Positions 28,656-38,045 of a stretch of DNA of 64,000 nt are shown one piece after another (position 1 is the stretch's first letter; the number at the start of each line of letters is the position of its first letter). The notes beneath the pieces are model-generated. The model made no database searches. It saw only the letters and a program-made list of their open reading frames with translations, and was not told the origin of the DNA. A program made the position numbers and the translations under genes. Location of the stretch: the NCBI GenBank assembly GCA_018825965.1, contig JAHKAA010000050.1, forward strand, positions 186,001 to 250,000, given 5' to 3'. This stretch comes from Gammaproteobacteria bacterium. Its GTDB lineage: Bacteria; Pseudomonadota; Gammaproteobacteria; Enterobacterales; Alteromonadaceae.

Positions 28656-30584
28656 TCATAAACTCAAATCCAGCGCCATTTCATCATCGCCTTTTTCCAG
28701 TTCAAAACTGACAGTGTCGCCATTGGCACAAAGTTGCACTATTTTGCAAGGCACACCTTCAGAAGTTAGTTCGAGTAAACCTATACCAGCGGCATTCACC
28801 AAACGGCGGCCTTTGGTTTCACCTATCGGCTTGTGGTGAGTGATTTTCATGCGGCGTCTTTTGGTAAACCAGTTCAGTGGCGATTTGGAGGCGTAAAGCC
28901 AGCGGTTGGCTGTATCTAAAATGGCCAGAAGCTTGTGTGGAAACTCATTTTTCAGACCACTGCTGGTGATTTGCCAGATAGAGGGGCTTTGTTGTTTGTG
29001 TTTGAGCGCCACCTGAAATACAAAGCTGTAATGCACATCACCGGATAAAATCACAAAGTTGCGGGGTGTTTTTGGATGGCGGAATAAATTCAGTAGTGCG
29101 TAAGCTGAACCCGGGTGCGTCATCCAGTTTTCCGCATCCACCATCAGAGGTTTGCCAAAACTGGTAAAAATACGCTGAATAGTTTCAATCAGTTTGACCC
29201 CAAATACAGGGGCAGGGGAGACCAGCAATACAGCTTGATGGCCCAGCAGTTGTTGTTGCAATTCGGTAATAGATTCCCAGTCCATTAAGCCCGAAGGTTT
29301 TTCTATCGAGATTTCAGAGCGCCAGCGTTGGGTTCGGGTATCCAGTACTAACAAAGGCGGTTGAGTGGGCCAGCTGTAATGCCATTCAGAGAATTTGAGC
29401 AGGCTGTTAATGCATTCATCATGAGCTTCAGAGCCTGGTTGGCTTAGTGCTTGTTGGCATAAAGGCATCAACTTTTGCACTTTCTCCGGCGCATTACCAA
29501 AGCCCTGAAACAGCAAATATCCCATCATGGCATTGCCAATAATGCGGCGGGAAAATGGGTGTTCGTAGGCGGTTTTTTCCCACTCTGCCGTTAAATTCCA
29601 GTCGTCAGTAATATCGTGATCATCAAACATCATGGCCACAGGCAGGTGTGCCATTAAACGCCGGACCTGGCCTAAACCTGCTTTAAATTCTTCCAGGTTT
29701 TGACTGTACTTGGCGCAACGTTTTTGCCGCGCCTTGTTAAAATTTTTAAGCAAGGCTTCCGGTATTTGCAGATCCAGGCCTTGCCATGGCGCAGGCGACC
29801 AAACCAGCAGGTACATCGAAAATACTTCGGCCAGAGAGATCAAATGGTTGTGCGCGCTGTCTGTGGTAAATACCGGTTTTTTTGCGCCCTTAAATAGCTG
29901 CCTTAATACAGCCACACCTGCTTCAGTATTAGGCAATAATTTTTCGCGCTGATAATAAAATGGTGTTTTGCTATGCAGTTCATGAGCTGAGCTTAAGGTG
30001 GAACAAGGTAATGCTTCATCAGTAAAATCCAGTTTGGCAATCAGCTGATGAATAGCATAAAGCGTAGGAGCGGCGACATCGTCTGTGTAGACCTGATCGC
30101 CACTTAACATTAAAAGCGATGGCCACTCTGCAGGACTGGTTTCTGACAGTTGCTGATCAGCGCGGACTAAGCCATCGCCACTGCCAAAATGTGGTTTGCG
30201 ACAGGAGCCGTGCAAGACCGAATGCACTTTGGGTTTAAGAATAAAACCAGGTAAGTCCCGTCCCGGATAAACTAAATCGTCCGCCCACTGACGCCAGTGT
30301 TGCCAGTCGCTTGTGCTGGTTTTTAGCTGCAGATCATAACTGATCCAACGTTCAGTGGGCAGGGCGTCGTTCAGTTCCAAATCCAAAAAACACAGATACA
30401 GTTTGCCAGCAAGTTGTATCTGTTGCACAAAGGGCTGTAGCTGTGTTGCGTCAAACTCTAGCTGTTCACCTTGTTCAGGTTGAAGCTGAAGTTTCAATTC
30501 CACTGGTTCACAAGTGGCCAACCAGAGGCATATGCGCTCTGGTGTCAGACGACGTAACATAGGGCCAGCCCACACCAAAGCCAT
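28656..30584 (-). CDS. PhoD-like metallophosphatase
   Basis: The 642 residues comprise an N-terminal beta domain of about 130 residues and then a calcineurin-like PhoD-type phosphatase core. Core motifs read in order: VLHGSCRKPHFGSGDG, LMLSGDQVYTDDV, MMFDDHDITDDWN and VILSGDVHYSF. These are the metal-binding GDxxY, DDHD and GDVH motifs of PhoD-type phosphodiesterases. Unlike classical PhoD, no Tat or Sec signal is seen, so the protein is probably cytoplasmic and its substrate may not be a secreted phosphodiester. It lies 50 bases downstream of mutS on the same strand. Confidence 0.82.
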   Translation of the reverse strand: MALVWAGPMLRRLTPERICLWLATCEPVELKLQLQPEQGEQLEFDATQLQPFVQQIQLAGKLYLCFLDLELNDALPTERWISYDLQLKTSTSDWQHWRQWADDLVYPGRDLPGFILKPKVHSVLHGSCRKPHFGSGDGLVRADQQLSETSPAEWPSLLMLSGDQVYTDDVAAPTLYAIHQLIAKLDFTDEALPCSTLSSAHELHSKTPFYYQREKLLPNTEAGVAVLRQLFKGAKKPVFTTDSAHNHLISLAEVFSMYLLVWSPAPWQGLDLQIPEALLKNFNKARQKRCAKYSQNLEEFKAGLGQVRRLMAHLPVAMMFDDHDITDDWNLTAEWEKTAYEHPFSRRIIGNAMMGYLLFQGFGNAPEKVQKLMPLCQQALSQPGSEAHDECINSLLKFSEWHYSWPTQPPLLVLDTRTQRWRSEISIEKPSGLMDWESITELQQQLLGHQAVLLVSPAPVFGVKLIETIQRIFTSFGKPLMVDAENWMTHPGSAYALLNLFRHPKTPRNFVILSGDVHYSFVFQVALKHKQQSPSIWQITSSGLKNEFPHKLLAILDTANRWLYASKSPLNWFTKRRRMKITHHKPIGETKGRRLVNAAGIGLLELTSEGVPCKIVQLCANGDTVSFELEKGDDEMALDLSL

Positions 30585-30634
30585 AGGATCAGAAATAACA
30601 GCACTCCTTCATAATTATTATTTGTTTGTTATTT

Positions 30635-33220
30635 TTACAGCAATTTTTTCCATTGATACAGTAAATCCAAGGCCTGACGGGCGGATAATTGATCAGGATC
30701 CAGCGCTTCTAACTTAGCAATTAAAAGGTGCGGTTCTGCTTCTACAAATAATTGTTGTTGCAGCGGCTCTGCTGTTTTAGCCGTTGCTGGTGCTTTGGCA
30801 CTGACGACAGACTGTTGCTCTAACTGTGCCAGTTTTTGTTTGGCTTTTTGGATCACCACCCGCGGCACACCGGCCAACTGAGCCACCTGTAAACCATAAC
30901 TTTTGCTGGCTGCACCGTCTTGCACCTGATGCATAAAGACAATGTGTTCGTCGTGTTCCACTGCATCCAGATGGATATTGGCTAAACCCTGTAACTGAGA
31001 GGCCAGTTCAGTTAACTCAAAATAATGGGTGGCAAACAAGGTCATGGCTTTGAGTTGCTGCGCCAGGTATTCAGCACAGGCCCAGGCCAAAGACAAACCA
31101 TCATAAGTACTGGTGCCACGGCCTATTTCATCCATCAGCACTAAACTCTGCGCTGTGGCATGATGCAAAATAGTGGCAGTTTCTGTCATTTCCACCATAA
31201 AAGTAGAACGGCCTGACGCCAAATCATCGGATGCACCCACCCGGGTGAATATCCGGTCAACCGGGCCTAATACAGCACGTTCTGCCGGCACAAAACTACC
31301 TATATAGGCCATCAGGACGATCAGCGCGTTTTGACGCATATAAGTCGATTTACCGCCCATATTCGGGCCTGTAATCATCAGCATACGTCGCTCTGGCGAG
31401 AGCTTAAGTGGGTTGGCGATAAAAGGTTCAGTCATTACCTGTTCCACCACAGGGTGACGGCCCGCTTCTATCTGTATTCCTGGCTCTGGCGTTAGTTCTG
31501 GCTGATGGTAGTTCAGCTGTTCAGCGCGTTCAGCAAAGTTGGTCAATAAATCCAGTTCGGCCAAAGCCGCTGAAAGTTGCTGGAGTTCAGCCAGGTAAGG
31601 CGCTGTTAAATCAAAGAGTTGGTCGTACAGCTGTTTTTCCAATGCCAAAGCTTTGCTTTGACTACCAAGCACTTTGTCTTCGTATTCTTTTAATTCAGGA
31701 ATAATAAAACGTTCGTTGTTTTTTAAGGTCTGGCGGCGAATATAGTCCGCTGGCACCTGATCGGCAGCGCTGCGGCCTGTTTCAATGTAATAACCTGCAA
31801 CTCTGTTAAAACCAACTTTGAGTGAAGCTATGCCGGTACGCTCTTTTTCGCGTTGCTCCAGCTGTTCCAGATAATCGGTAGCACCTGTGGCCAGTTCCCG
31901 CCATTGATCCAGCTCTGGGTGGTAACCCTGTGCTATCACGCCGCCATCACGAATGAGCATAGGTGGTGTTTCGACTATGGCGCGCTCTAATAAATCACAA
32001 AGCTCTGGCAGCGGCTGGCATTTAGCAGCAAGCTGCGCCAATAAAGGGCTATGTAATGGGCTCAATTCAGGCGATAGTTCAGGCAATAACTGCAAAGCAG
32101 CACGCAAACGGGAAAAATCACGGGGCCGTGCACTTCGCAGTGCTAAACGGGCTATGACCCGCTCTGTATCACCCACTTGTTTAAACAGTGGTTGTAAGTT
32201 TTGATGATACTGTTGTAATTCGGCCACAGCCTGATGGCGACCTGAAACTAAGGCCTGATCGCGCAGCGGAGCATGGATCCACCTTTTGAGTAAACGGCTG
32301 CCCATAGCGGTCTGGCATTGATCCAAAACAGCAGCAAGGGTGTGATCAAACTGGCCTGCTAAGGTTTGGGTCAGCTCTAAATTACGCCTTGTTGCAGCAT
32401 CCAGTACTATGCAGTCCTGATTCCGTTCTAAGGCAATAGAACGAATATGTGGTAACTGAGCGCGCTGCGTGTCTTTGACATACCCCATTAAACAGCCTGC
32501 GGCCATTAACGCCACAGGCGCTTGTTCTACGCCAAAACTTTGTAAATCGCGGGTGCCAAACTGTTGGGTTAACAAGCGTTTGGCGTTACTTAGTTCAAAT
32601 TCCCAGACGGGGCGGCGACGTACGCCTTTACGGTTAATGACACTATCCGGCCAGTCCTGCTCTTCAGCATATAAAATTTCTGCCGGATTTAACCGCTGTA
32701 ATAAAGCCAACAAATCATCCAGATGGGTAACTTCATTAACTAAAAAACGGCCACTGCTTAAATCTAAGTAAGCAAAACCATAACTGCCTTTTTGCTGATA
32801 CAAAGCTGAGACCAGGGTGTCCTGACGTTCATTCAGCAGTGCTTCGTCTGTGACTGTGCCTGGTGTCACTATACGTACCACAGCACGTTCAACCGGGCCT
32901 TTGCTTAACGCCGGATCGCCGATTTGCTCACAAATAGCTGCAGATTCGCCCAGTTGCACTAAACGGGCTAAATAACCTTCAATCGAATGATAAGGCACGC
33001 CAGCCATAGGAATAGGTTGCCCCGCCGACTGGCCTCTTTTGGTCAGAGAAATATCCAAAAGGGCAGAGGCTTTTTTGGCGTCGTCGTAAAACAGCTCGTA
33101 AAAGTCACCCATACGATAAAACAGCAAAATATCAGGATGCTGGTATTTCAGGCCAAGGTACTGTTGCATCATCGGAGTATGCGGGCTCAGGGCTTGCCCG
33201 TCTTTCTGTTCTGGCGGCAT
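30635..33220 (-). CDS. mutS: DNA mismatch repair protein MutS
   Basis: MutS recognises mismatches and recruits MutL. The 861 residues have the mismatch-contacting Phe-x-Glu in [15 protein letters not shown] (near residue 37), connector and lever domains, a clamp, and the ATPase domain with Walker [16 protein letters not shown], Walker [18 protein letters not shown] and the [11 protein letters not shown] loop. It is divergent from pncC/recA with 32 bases between. In E. coli mutS is near rpoS; here 8.7 kb of other genes intervene. Confidence 0.97.
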   Translation of the reverse strand: MPPEQKDGQALSPHTPMMQQYLGLKYQHPDILLFYRMGDFYELFYDDAKKASALLDISLTKRGQSAGQPIPMAGVPYHSIEGYLARLVQLGESAAICEQIGDPALSKGPVERAVVRIVTPGTVTDEALLNERQDTLVSALYQQKGSYGFAYLDLSSGRFLVNEVTHLDDLLALLQRLNPAEILYAEEQDWPDSVINRKGVRRRPVWEFELSNAKRLLTQQFGTRDLQSFGVEQAPVALMAAGCLMGYVKDTQRAQLPHIRSIALERNQDCIVLDAATRRNLELTQTLAGQFDHTLAAVLDQCQTAMGSRLLKRWIHAPLRDQALVSGRHQAVAELQQYHQNLQPLFKQVGDTERVIARLALRSARPRDFSRLRAALQLLPELSPELSPLHSPLLAQLAAKCQPLPELCDLLERAIVETPPMLIRDGGVIAQGYHPELDQWRELATGATDYLEQLEQREKERTGIASLKVGFNRVAGYYIETGRSAADQVPADYIRRQTLKNNERFIIPELKEYEDKVLGSQSKALALEKQLYDQLFDLTAPYLAELQQLSAALAELDLLTNFAERAEQLNYHQPELTPEPGIQIEAGRHPVVEQVMTEPFIANPLKLSPERRMLMITGPNMGGKSTYMRQNALIVLMAYIGSFVPAERAVLGPVDRIFTRVGASDDLASGRSTFMVEMTETATILHHATAQSLVLMDEIGRGTSTYDGLSLAWACAEYLAQQLKAMTLFATHYFELTELASQLQGLANIHLDAVEHDEHIVFMHQVQDGAASKSYGLQVAQLAGVPRVVIQKAKQKLAQLEQQSVVSAKAPATAKTAEPLQQQLFVEAEPHLLIAKLEALDPDQLSARQALDLLYQWKKLL

Positions 33221-33252
33221 AATGGCTTAATAATTCCTGCGTTGGACCAAAG

Positions 33253-33744
33253 ATGACAATTCCAGTAACCACCTATCAATTGGCGGCGGATCTCGGAGCG
33301 CTATTATTGCGGAAAAACATCAGTATCACCACAGCAGAATCCTGCACCGGTGGCGGTATTGCTTATGTGTTAACCGCAGTGCCTGGCAGTTCTGCTTATC
33401 TGGACCGATCTTTTGTTACCTACAGCAATAAATCCAAGCAACAGTTGCTAGGGGTAAAAGCCGAAACTTTGCTGCAATACGGTGCTGTTAGTAAAGAAAC
33501 AGTGCTGGAAATGGCGATAGGGGCGGCCAAAGCTGCTGGTGCTGAAGTGGCGGTGGCTGTGTCAGGTATTGCGGGCCCTGACGGAGGTTCTGCCGCTAAA
33601 CCTGTGGGTACTGTACATTTTTGTTTTGAAATTTTGGGCCATCAGGTGTTGTCGCATCGTATCTTTGATGGTGACAGAGCTTGCGTGCGCCAGCAGGCGA
33701 TCGATTTTGTCTTACAGCAGCTGATCTTGTTATTGACAGACTAA
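33253..33744 (+). CDS. pncC: Nicotinamide-nucleotide amidase (CinA C-terminal domain)
   Basis: This 163-residue single-domain protein deamidates NMN to NaMN to recycle NAD breakdown products. The CinA signature is complete: ITTAESCTGGGIAYVLTAVPGSSAYLDRSFVTYSN at the N-terminus, then VAVSGIAGPDGGSAAKPVGTVHF and RQQAIDFVLQQL. It lacks the N-terminal molybdopterin-binding-like domain of full-length CinA, as in E. coli YgaD. It is immediately upstream of recA, its 3' end covering the recA -35 box. Confidence 0.93.
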   Translation: MTIPVTTYQLAADLGALLLRKNISITTAESCTGGGIAYVLTAVPGSSAYLDRSFVTYSNKSKQQLLGVKAETLLQYGAVSKETVLEMAIGAAKAAGAEVAVAVSGIAGPDGGSAAKPVGTVHFCFEILGHQVLSHRIFDGDRACVRQQAIDFVLQQLILLLTD

Positions 33745-33761
33745 AACAAAAAGACTACTGT
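33733..33761 (+). promoter_or_regulatory. recA sigma-70 promoter
   Basis: A perfect TTGACA (33733-33738) and TACTGT (33756-33761) are separated by 17 bases. The -35 box lies inside the last codons of pncC, and the -10 box overlaps the LexA site. Confidence 0.88.
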
Positions 33762-33773
33762 ATGAGCATACAG
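33758..33773. promoter_or_regulatory. LexA (SOS) box of recA
   Basis: CTGTATGAGCATACAG is a perfect CTGT-N8-ACAG palindrome over the -10 region of recA. LexA bound here would block the promoter until DNA damage. Confidence 0.95.
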
Positions 33774-33810
33774 CACTTTGAGTGCATTCAAGAATCCACC
33801 GGAGAGAGCA

Positions 33811-34869
33811 ATGGACGACAATAAACAAAAAGCACTGACCGCAGCCTTAGGTCAAATCGAACGCCAGTTTGGTAAAGGTTCAATTATGCGTTTGGGCGAC
33901 AGCACAGCGCTTGATATCGACTTTATCCCTACAGGTTCGTTGGGTTTGGATATAGCGCTCGGCATAGGCGGCTTGCCTTGTGGTCGTATTGTTGAGATCT
34001 ACGGTCCTGAATCTTCAGGTAAAACGACTTTAACTTTACAGGTTGTGGCTGAAGCTCAGCGTATGGGTAAAACCTGTGCTTTTATCGATGCTGAACATGC
34101 GCTGGACCCTGTGTATGCGAAAAAATTAGGTGTAAACGTCGACGATTTATTAGTGTCTCAGCCGGATACCGGTGAACAGGCTCTGGAAATCTGTGACATG
34201 TTAGTGCGCTCTGCTGCGGTAGACGTGATTGTTGTCGACTCCGTAGCCGCATTAACACCTCGTGCTGAAATTGAAGGCGATATGGGTGACAGCCATGTAG
34301 GTTTACAAGCGCGTTTAATGTCTCAGGCTTTGCGTAAACTGACAGGTAATATCAAGCGTTCAAACACCTTATGTATTTTCATCAACCAAATCCGGATGAA
34401 AATTGGTGTAATGTTTGGTTCACCAGAAACCACAACAGGCGGTAACGCATTAAAATTCTACGCTTCAGTGCGTTTAGATATTCGTCGTACTGGTTCTGTC
34501 AAAGATGGCGACGAAGTCACAGGTAACGAAACCCGTGTCAAAGTAGTGAAAAACAAAGTAGCGCCGCCTTTTAAACAAGCCGAATTTATTATTATGTACG
34601 GCGCTGGTATCAGTAAAGATGGCGAGTTAGTCGACTTAGGTGTACTGCATAAACTGATCGACAAAGCGGGTGCCTGGTACGCTTACAAAGGCAACAAAAT
34701 TGGTCAGGGTAAAGCCAACGCCATGAAGTACATGCAGGAAAACCCTGCTGTTGCCAAAGAAATTGAAGCTGAATTACGTCGTATGCTGTTATTGGAACCT
34801 TCGAAAGGCGCGCCATCACCAGCAGAAGATTTTGGTATGTTGCCAGCTGACGCAGAAGCAGATCTGTAA
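33811..34869 (+). CDS. recA: Recombinase RecA
   Basis: RecA catalyses strand exchange and is the co-protease for LexA. The 352 residues contain Walker [14 protein letters not shown] (near residues 66-78), Walker [11 protein letters not shown], loop L1 ([19 protein letters not shown]) and L2 ([30 protein letters not shown]), ending in an acidic tail. The frame is open from 33778, but ATG 33811 ([17 protein letters not shown]) matches RecA starts and follows GGAGAG, and the extension would begin at the LexA-controlled start region. Confidence 0.97.
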   Translation: MDDNKQKALTAALGQIERQFGKGSIMRLGDSTALDIDFIPTGSLGLDIALGIGGLPCGRIVEIYGPESSGKTTLTLQVVAEAQRMGKTCAFIDAEHALDPVYAKKLGVNVDDLLVSQPDTGEQALEICDMLVRSAAVDVIVVDSVAALTPRAEIEGDMGDSHVGLQARLMSQALRKLTGNIKRSNTLCIFINQIRMKIGVMFGSPETTTGGNALKFYASVRLDIRRTGSVKDGDEVTGNETRVKVVKNKVAPPFKQAEFIIMYGAGISKDGELVDLGVLHKLIDKAGAWYAYKGNKIGQGKANAMKYMQENPAVAKEIEAELRRMLLLEPSKGAPSPAEDFGMLPADAEADL

Positions 34870-34907
34870 GCGTTATTAGCTCAGGCTGACATCACTACAA
34901 AATGCAA

Positions 34908-34941
34908 AACAAACCCTGCTCAGGCCGGGTTTGTTGTTTTT
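34908..34941 (+). terminator. recA terminator
   Basis: AACAAACCC (34908-34916) pairs with GGGTTTGTT (34927-34935) around a 10-base loop, followed by GTTTTTA. Confidence 0.9.
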
Positions 34942-35011
34942 ACCGGCTTTGTTTTGGTTCAGTTTTATGCAGAAGTATGATGTGGCGCTGTTATAGCGCT
35001 ACTTGTTGTTT

Positions 35012-35890
35012 TTATTGCTTAGCCTTTTGCTGCGAAGGGTTTAGCACTTTGTATTTTTTCTGGTCGATAAAAAAACCAGCTTGTAAATAAAGTTGCTCAA
35101 TACGGCCTTGTTGCTCCAGCAAGGCCAGCCCTTTATTTAAAGCCGTATAAGCCAGCTTGCCTTGTGGGTGCTGTTTGCTGATAACAAAATGCCGGCTGTC
35201 ATCCAGTAATACAGCGACATTTGGCACCAGTTGCAGTTTTATTTGCTCCAGCACAAAGCTGCCGTCAGAGGACGGATAAAAAGGCATCAGCATAAAATCA
35301 ACCCATTGCATATGCACCATACGGGCCTGACTCAGCCATTCGTCTTCTCTGATCAGCTCTTTTAGTGGCAAAGCAGATAAAGTTGCCCAGTCGGTATGCC
35401 ATTTGGGGGTCGATACAGCGGTCAGCTTTTGCAGGTCATTTAACTCTTTTATTGCAAATACTTTGGCATTGTCCGGGCTGGCGTAAATGCCAGCCATGTA
35501 GTGACCACGTTTTACGATAGGACTGGATATATAGACCTTATCGGATAGTTTGTTTGCATCACTAAGCCAGTAGGTATCAAAACTCAGCAGCAGCTCGCCA
35601 TTCTCCAGCATTTTGGTATTACGAAAATTCACTTTGCCCGGCAGGTAATGAAAATTTTTATGGAAACCGCCCAACTTCAGCGCTTGCTGCAGCAATACCA
35701 TGTCGGCCACATCACGGCGCATAAAACTGCCGCTGAAATCTTTCAGTTCTAATACATCACGGCCATCCAGAAAAGCCAGATAATCCTGGTAGACATCATC
35801 TCTGATATAAATAGTGATGGGCTTTGCTAAAGCGGAAAAACACCACAGTAAACAACACAACAGCAAAAATAGGGAACAGGTTTTTTGCAT
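35012..35890 (-). CDS. Periplasmic solute-binding-like protein, orphan
   Basis: This 292-residue protein has a signal peptide (MQKTCSLFLLLCCLLWCFSALA, cleavage near residue 23) and the general two-lobe pattern of family 3 solute-binding proteins (ITIYIRDD, GYH-type second lobe with LLSFDTYWLSD, and LAYTALNKGLALLEQQGRIEQLY). The frame is open to 35905, but ATG at 35890 begins the signal peptide. No transport genes are adjacent. It resembles the small solute-binding-like proteins found in many copies in Alteromonadales; the ligand is unknown. Confidence 0.6.
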   Translation of the reverse strand: MQKTCSLFLLLCCLLWCFSALAKPITIYIRDDVYQDYLAFLDGRDVLELKDFSGSFMRRDVADMVLLQQALKLGGFHKNFHYLPGKVNFRNTKMLENGELLLSFDTYWLSDANKLSDKVYISSPIVKRGHYMAGIYASPDNAKVFAIKELNDLQKLTAVSTPKWHTDWATLSALPLKELIREDEWLSQARMVHMQWVDFMLMPFYPSSDGSFVLEQIKLQLVPNVAVLLDDSRHFVISKQHPQGKLAYTALNKGLALLEQQGRIEQLYLQAGFFIDQKKYKVLNPSQQKAKQ

Positions 35891-35976
35891 GAGTATGTCC
35901 AGCATGTGAAAGATTTCTTAAGCATAAACAGGAATAAGTCAGTTGGAAACGTCAAAGCAGATTTTTACCTTTATTT

Positions 35977-36000
35977 AGACGTCTAAACGTTTAGAAGTTG
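35977..36000. promoter_or_regulatory. Tandem MetJ boxes upstream of metA
   Basis: Three adjacent 8-bp boxes read AGACGTCT (perfect), AAACGTTT (6 of 8) and AGAAGTTG (5 of 8). MetJ with SAM binds at least two adjacent such boxes. TTGACA at 35998-36003 overlaps the last box and could be the -35 element. Confidence 0.85.
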
Positions 36001-36057
36001 ACATTTCCAATGCGTTGAGCCAGAGTAACCTCATTTTTCAGCCTTGTCGGAGATGCT

Positions 36058-36984
36058 ATGCCTATTAAAGTCATTGATCAGTTGCCTGCTGTAGAAGCTC
36101 TTTCTGCAGAGAATGTGTTTGTCATGACTGAAAGCCGGGCTTTATCACAGGATATCCGGCCGCTAAAAATCGCTATTCTGAATTTAATGCCAAATAAAGT
36201 CGCAACTGAAATTCAGCTGCTGCGTTTATTGGCCAATAGCCCGCTGCAGGTGGATGTGGAGCTGATAAGACTCGACAACCATGTCAGCAAAAACACACCA
36301 CAAAATCATCTGGACTGCTTTTACCGCTATTTTTCTGATGTACAGCAGCAAAATTATGATGGCCTTATTATCACAGGTGCGCCTTTAGGTTTAGTCAATT
36401 ACGAAGATGTCAGTTACTGGCCACAGCTCTCAGAAATTCTGACCTGGGCTGATCTGCATGTCACTTCCACTTTGTTTTTATGCTGGGCTGCTCATGCGGC
36501 TTTGTATCATTACTATGGCTTGCAGCGTGAAATCCGTGGCGAGAAATTATCTGGTGTGTATTGGCAAAACGTCTCTCAGCCTTTAAGCCCTCTGGTTCGG
36601 GGTTTTGATGACGAGTTTTTAGTACCGCATTCACGTTATGCCCAGGTACCCAAACAAAAATACCAACATCATCCGGATTTGCATGTATTGGCAGAAGCTG
36701 ATGCAACAGGCGCTTATTTGCTGCAAAACAGCTCTGGCAGCCGGGTTTTTGTCACTGGTCATCCGGAGTATGATTTAACTACGTTAAATGATGAATACCA
36801 GCGTGATCTGGCCGCAGCTCTTGAGCCAAAAATTCCAGAGAACTACTATAAACAAAATGACCCGGCCAAAGGTCCACATAAGTTATGGCAAAGCCATGCC
36901 TTTTTATTATTCAGCAACTGGCTGAATTATTATGTGTATCAGGCCACACCTTTTGATATTCAGCAGATAGGGCAGCAGTCATGA
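36058..36984 (+). CDS. metA: Homoserine O-succinyltransferase
   Basis: This enzyme makes O-succinylhomoserine, the first committed step of methionine synthesis. The 308 residues have the nucleophile Cys142 in [11 protein letters not shown], catalytic His/Glu in [11 protein letters not shown] and Lys in [14 protein letters not shown]. Residue 111 is Gly ([12 protein letters not shown]), which in studied MetA proteins goes with succinyl-CoA rather than acetyl-CoA. It overlaps the next gene by four bases (ATGA) and starts a metA-metH operon under the MetJ boxes. Confidence 0.96.
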   Translation: MPIKVIDQLPAVEALSAENVFVMTESRALSQDIRPLKIAILNLMPNKVATEIQLLRLLANSPLQVDVELIRLDNHVSKNTPQNHLDCFYRYFSDVQQQNYDGLIITGAPLGLVNYEDVSYWPQLSEILTWADLHVTSTLFLCWAAHAALYHYYGLQREIRGEKLSGVYWQNVSQPLSPLVRGFDDEFLVPHSRYAQVPKQKYQHHPDLHVLAEADATGAYLLQNSSGSRVFVTGHPEYDLTTLNDEYQRDLAAALEPKIPENYYKQNDPAKGPHKLWQSHAFLLFSNWLNYYVYQATPFDIQQIGQQS

Positions 36985-38045
36985 CCAATCGCAGTGTGTT
37001 AAGTCCGGACGCCCTTCGTGCGTTGTTGGCTGAGCGTATTTTTGTGTTAGATGGTGCTATGGGCACCATGATCCAGCAATACAAATTGCAGGAAGCAGAT
37101 TACCGCGGCACTGAGTTTGCCGATTGGTCTACCGATCTGAAAGGCAATAACGACCTATTGGTGCTGACTCAACCCCAACTGATCCTGGATATCCATCGCC
37201 AGTATTTAGCTGCTGGTGCTGATATTCTGGAAACCAACAGCTTTAATGCCACGCCTATAGCTATGGCTGACTATGATATGTCACATCTGTCTGCCCGTAT
37301 CAACCGTGAGTCAGCGGCTTTGGCGCGTCAGGCCTGCGATGAATACAGCACAAAGGATAAACCACGTTTTGTTGCTGGTGTATTAGGCCCCACCAACAGA
37401 ACTGCTTCTATTTCACCTGATGTAAACGATCCGGGTTACCGTAATGTCGACTTTGATACTTTAGTCAGCGCTTACTCTGAATCCACTCATGCGCTGATTG
37501 AAGGTGGTGCCGACATTATTATGCTGGAAACCATTTTTGATACGCTCAACGCTAAAGCTGCGGCTTTTGCGGTACTGAAAGTCTTTGATGAACTGGGTTA
37601 TAGTTTACCTGTGATGATATCCGGCACTATCACCGACGCCTCTGGTCGCACTTTGTCCGGCCAAACCACTGAGGCTTTTTACCATTCATTAGCTCATGTA
37701 GAGCCTGTTAGCTTTGGTCTGAACTGTGCTTTAGGGCCAGACTTATTACGGCCTTATGTGGAGACTTTATCCGGTATTTCAGAATGTTATGTTTCAGTGC
37801 ATCCAAACGCCGGTTTACCCAATGAGTTTGGTGAATACGATTTAGGTGCAGTAGAGATGGCCAAAGAAATTGCCGATTGGGCAGAGCAGGGCTTTTTAAA
37901 TATTGTAGGTGGCTGTTGTGGCACCACGCCTGAACATATTAAAGCCATCAGTGATGCAGTGGCCGGTTTACCTGCGCGTCAGCCGAAACAAAAAACGCAC
38001 CAGTTTCATTTGTCTGGTTTAGAAGCTTTTGGTCTGGAGTGGTAA
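36981..38045 (+). CDS. metH: Methionine synthase MetH, homocysteine-binding part (split protein)
   Basis: These 354 residues equal the first module of cobalamin-dependent methionine synthase. The barrel start [27 protein letters not shown], the zinc Cys in [16 protein letters not shown] and the Cys-Cys pair in [16 protein letters not shown] are all present, so it should bind homocysteine. It ends in [12 protein letters not shown], exactly where E. coli MetH passes to the folate domain, and then stops with TAA. The stop overlaps the ATG of the second part (TAATG), so the two parts should be made in similar amounts. Confidence 0.9.
   Translation: MTNRSVLSPDALRALLAERIFVLDGAMGTMIQQYKLQEADYRGTEFADWSTDLKGNNDLLVLTQPQLILDIHRQYLAAGADILETNSFNATPIAMADYDMSHLSARINRESAALARQACDEYSTKDKPRFVAGVLGPTNRTASISPDVNDPGYRNVDFDTLVSAYSESTHALIEGGADIIMLETIFDTLNAKAAAFAVLKVFDELGYSLPVMISGTITDASGRTLSGQTTEAFYHSLAHVEPVSFGLNCALGPDLLRPYVETLSGISECYVSVHPNAGLPNEFGEYDLGAVEMAKEIADWAEQGFLNIVGGCCGTTPEHIKAISDAVAGLPARQPKQKTHQFHLSGLEAFGLEW

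Noticed and set aside
28656-30584. Classical secreted alkaline phosphatase PhoD
   Set aside because: The metal motifs fit the PhoD fold, but no Tat or Sec signal is present, so it is called PhoD-like only.
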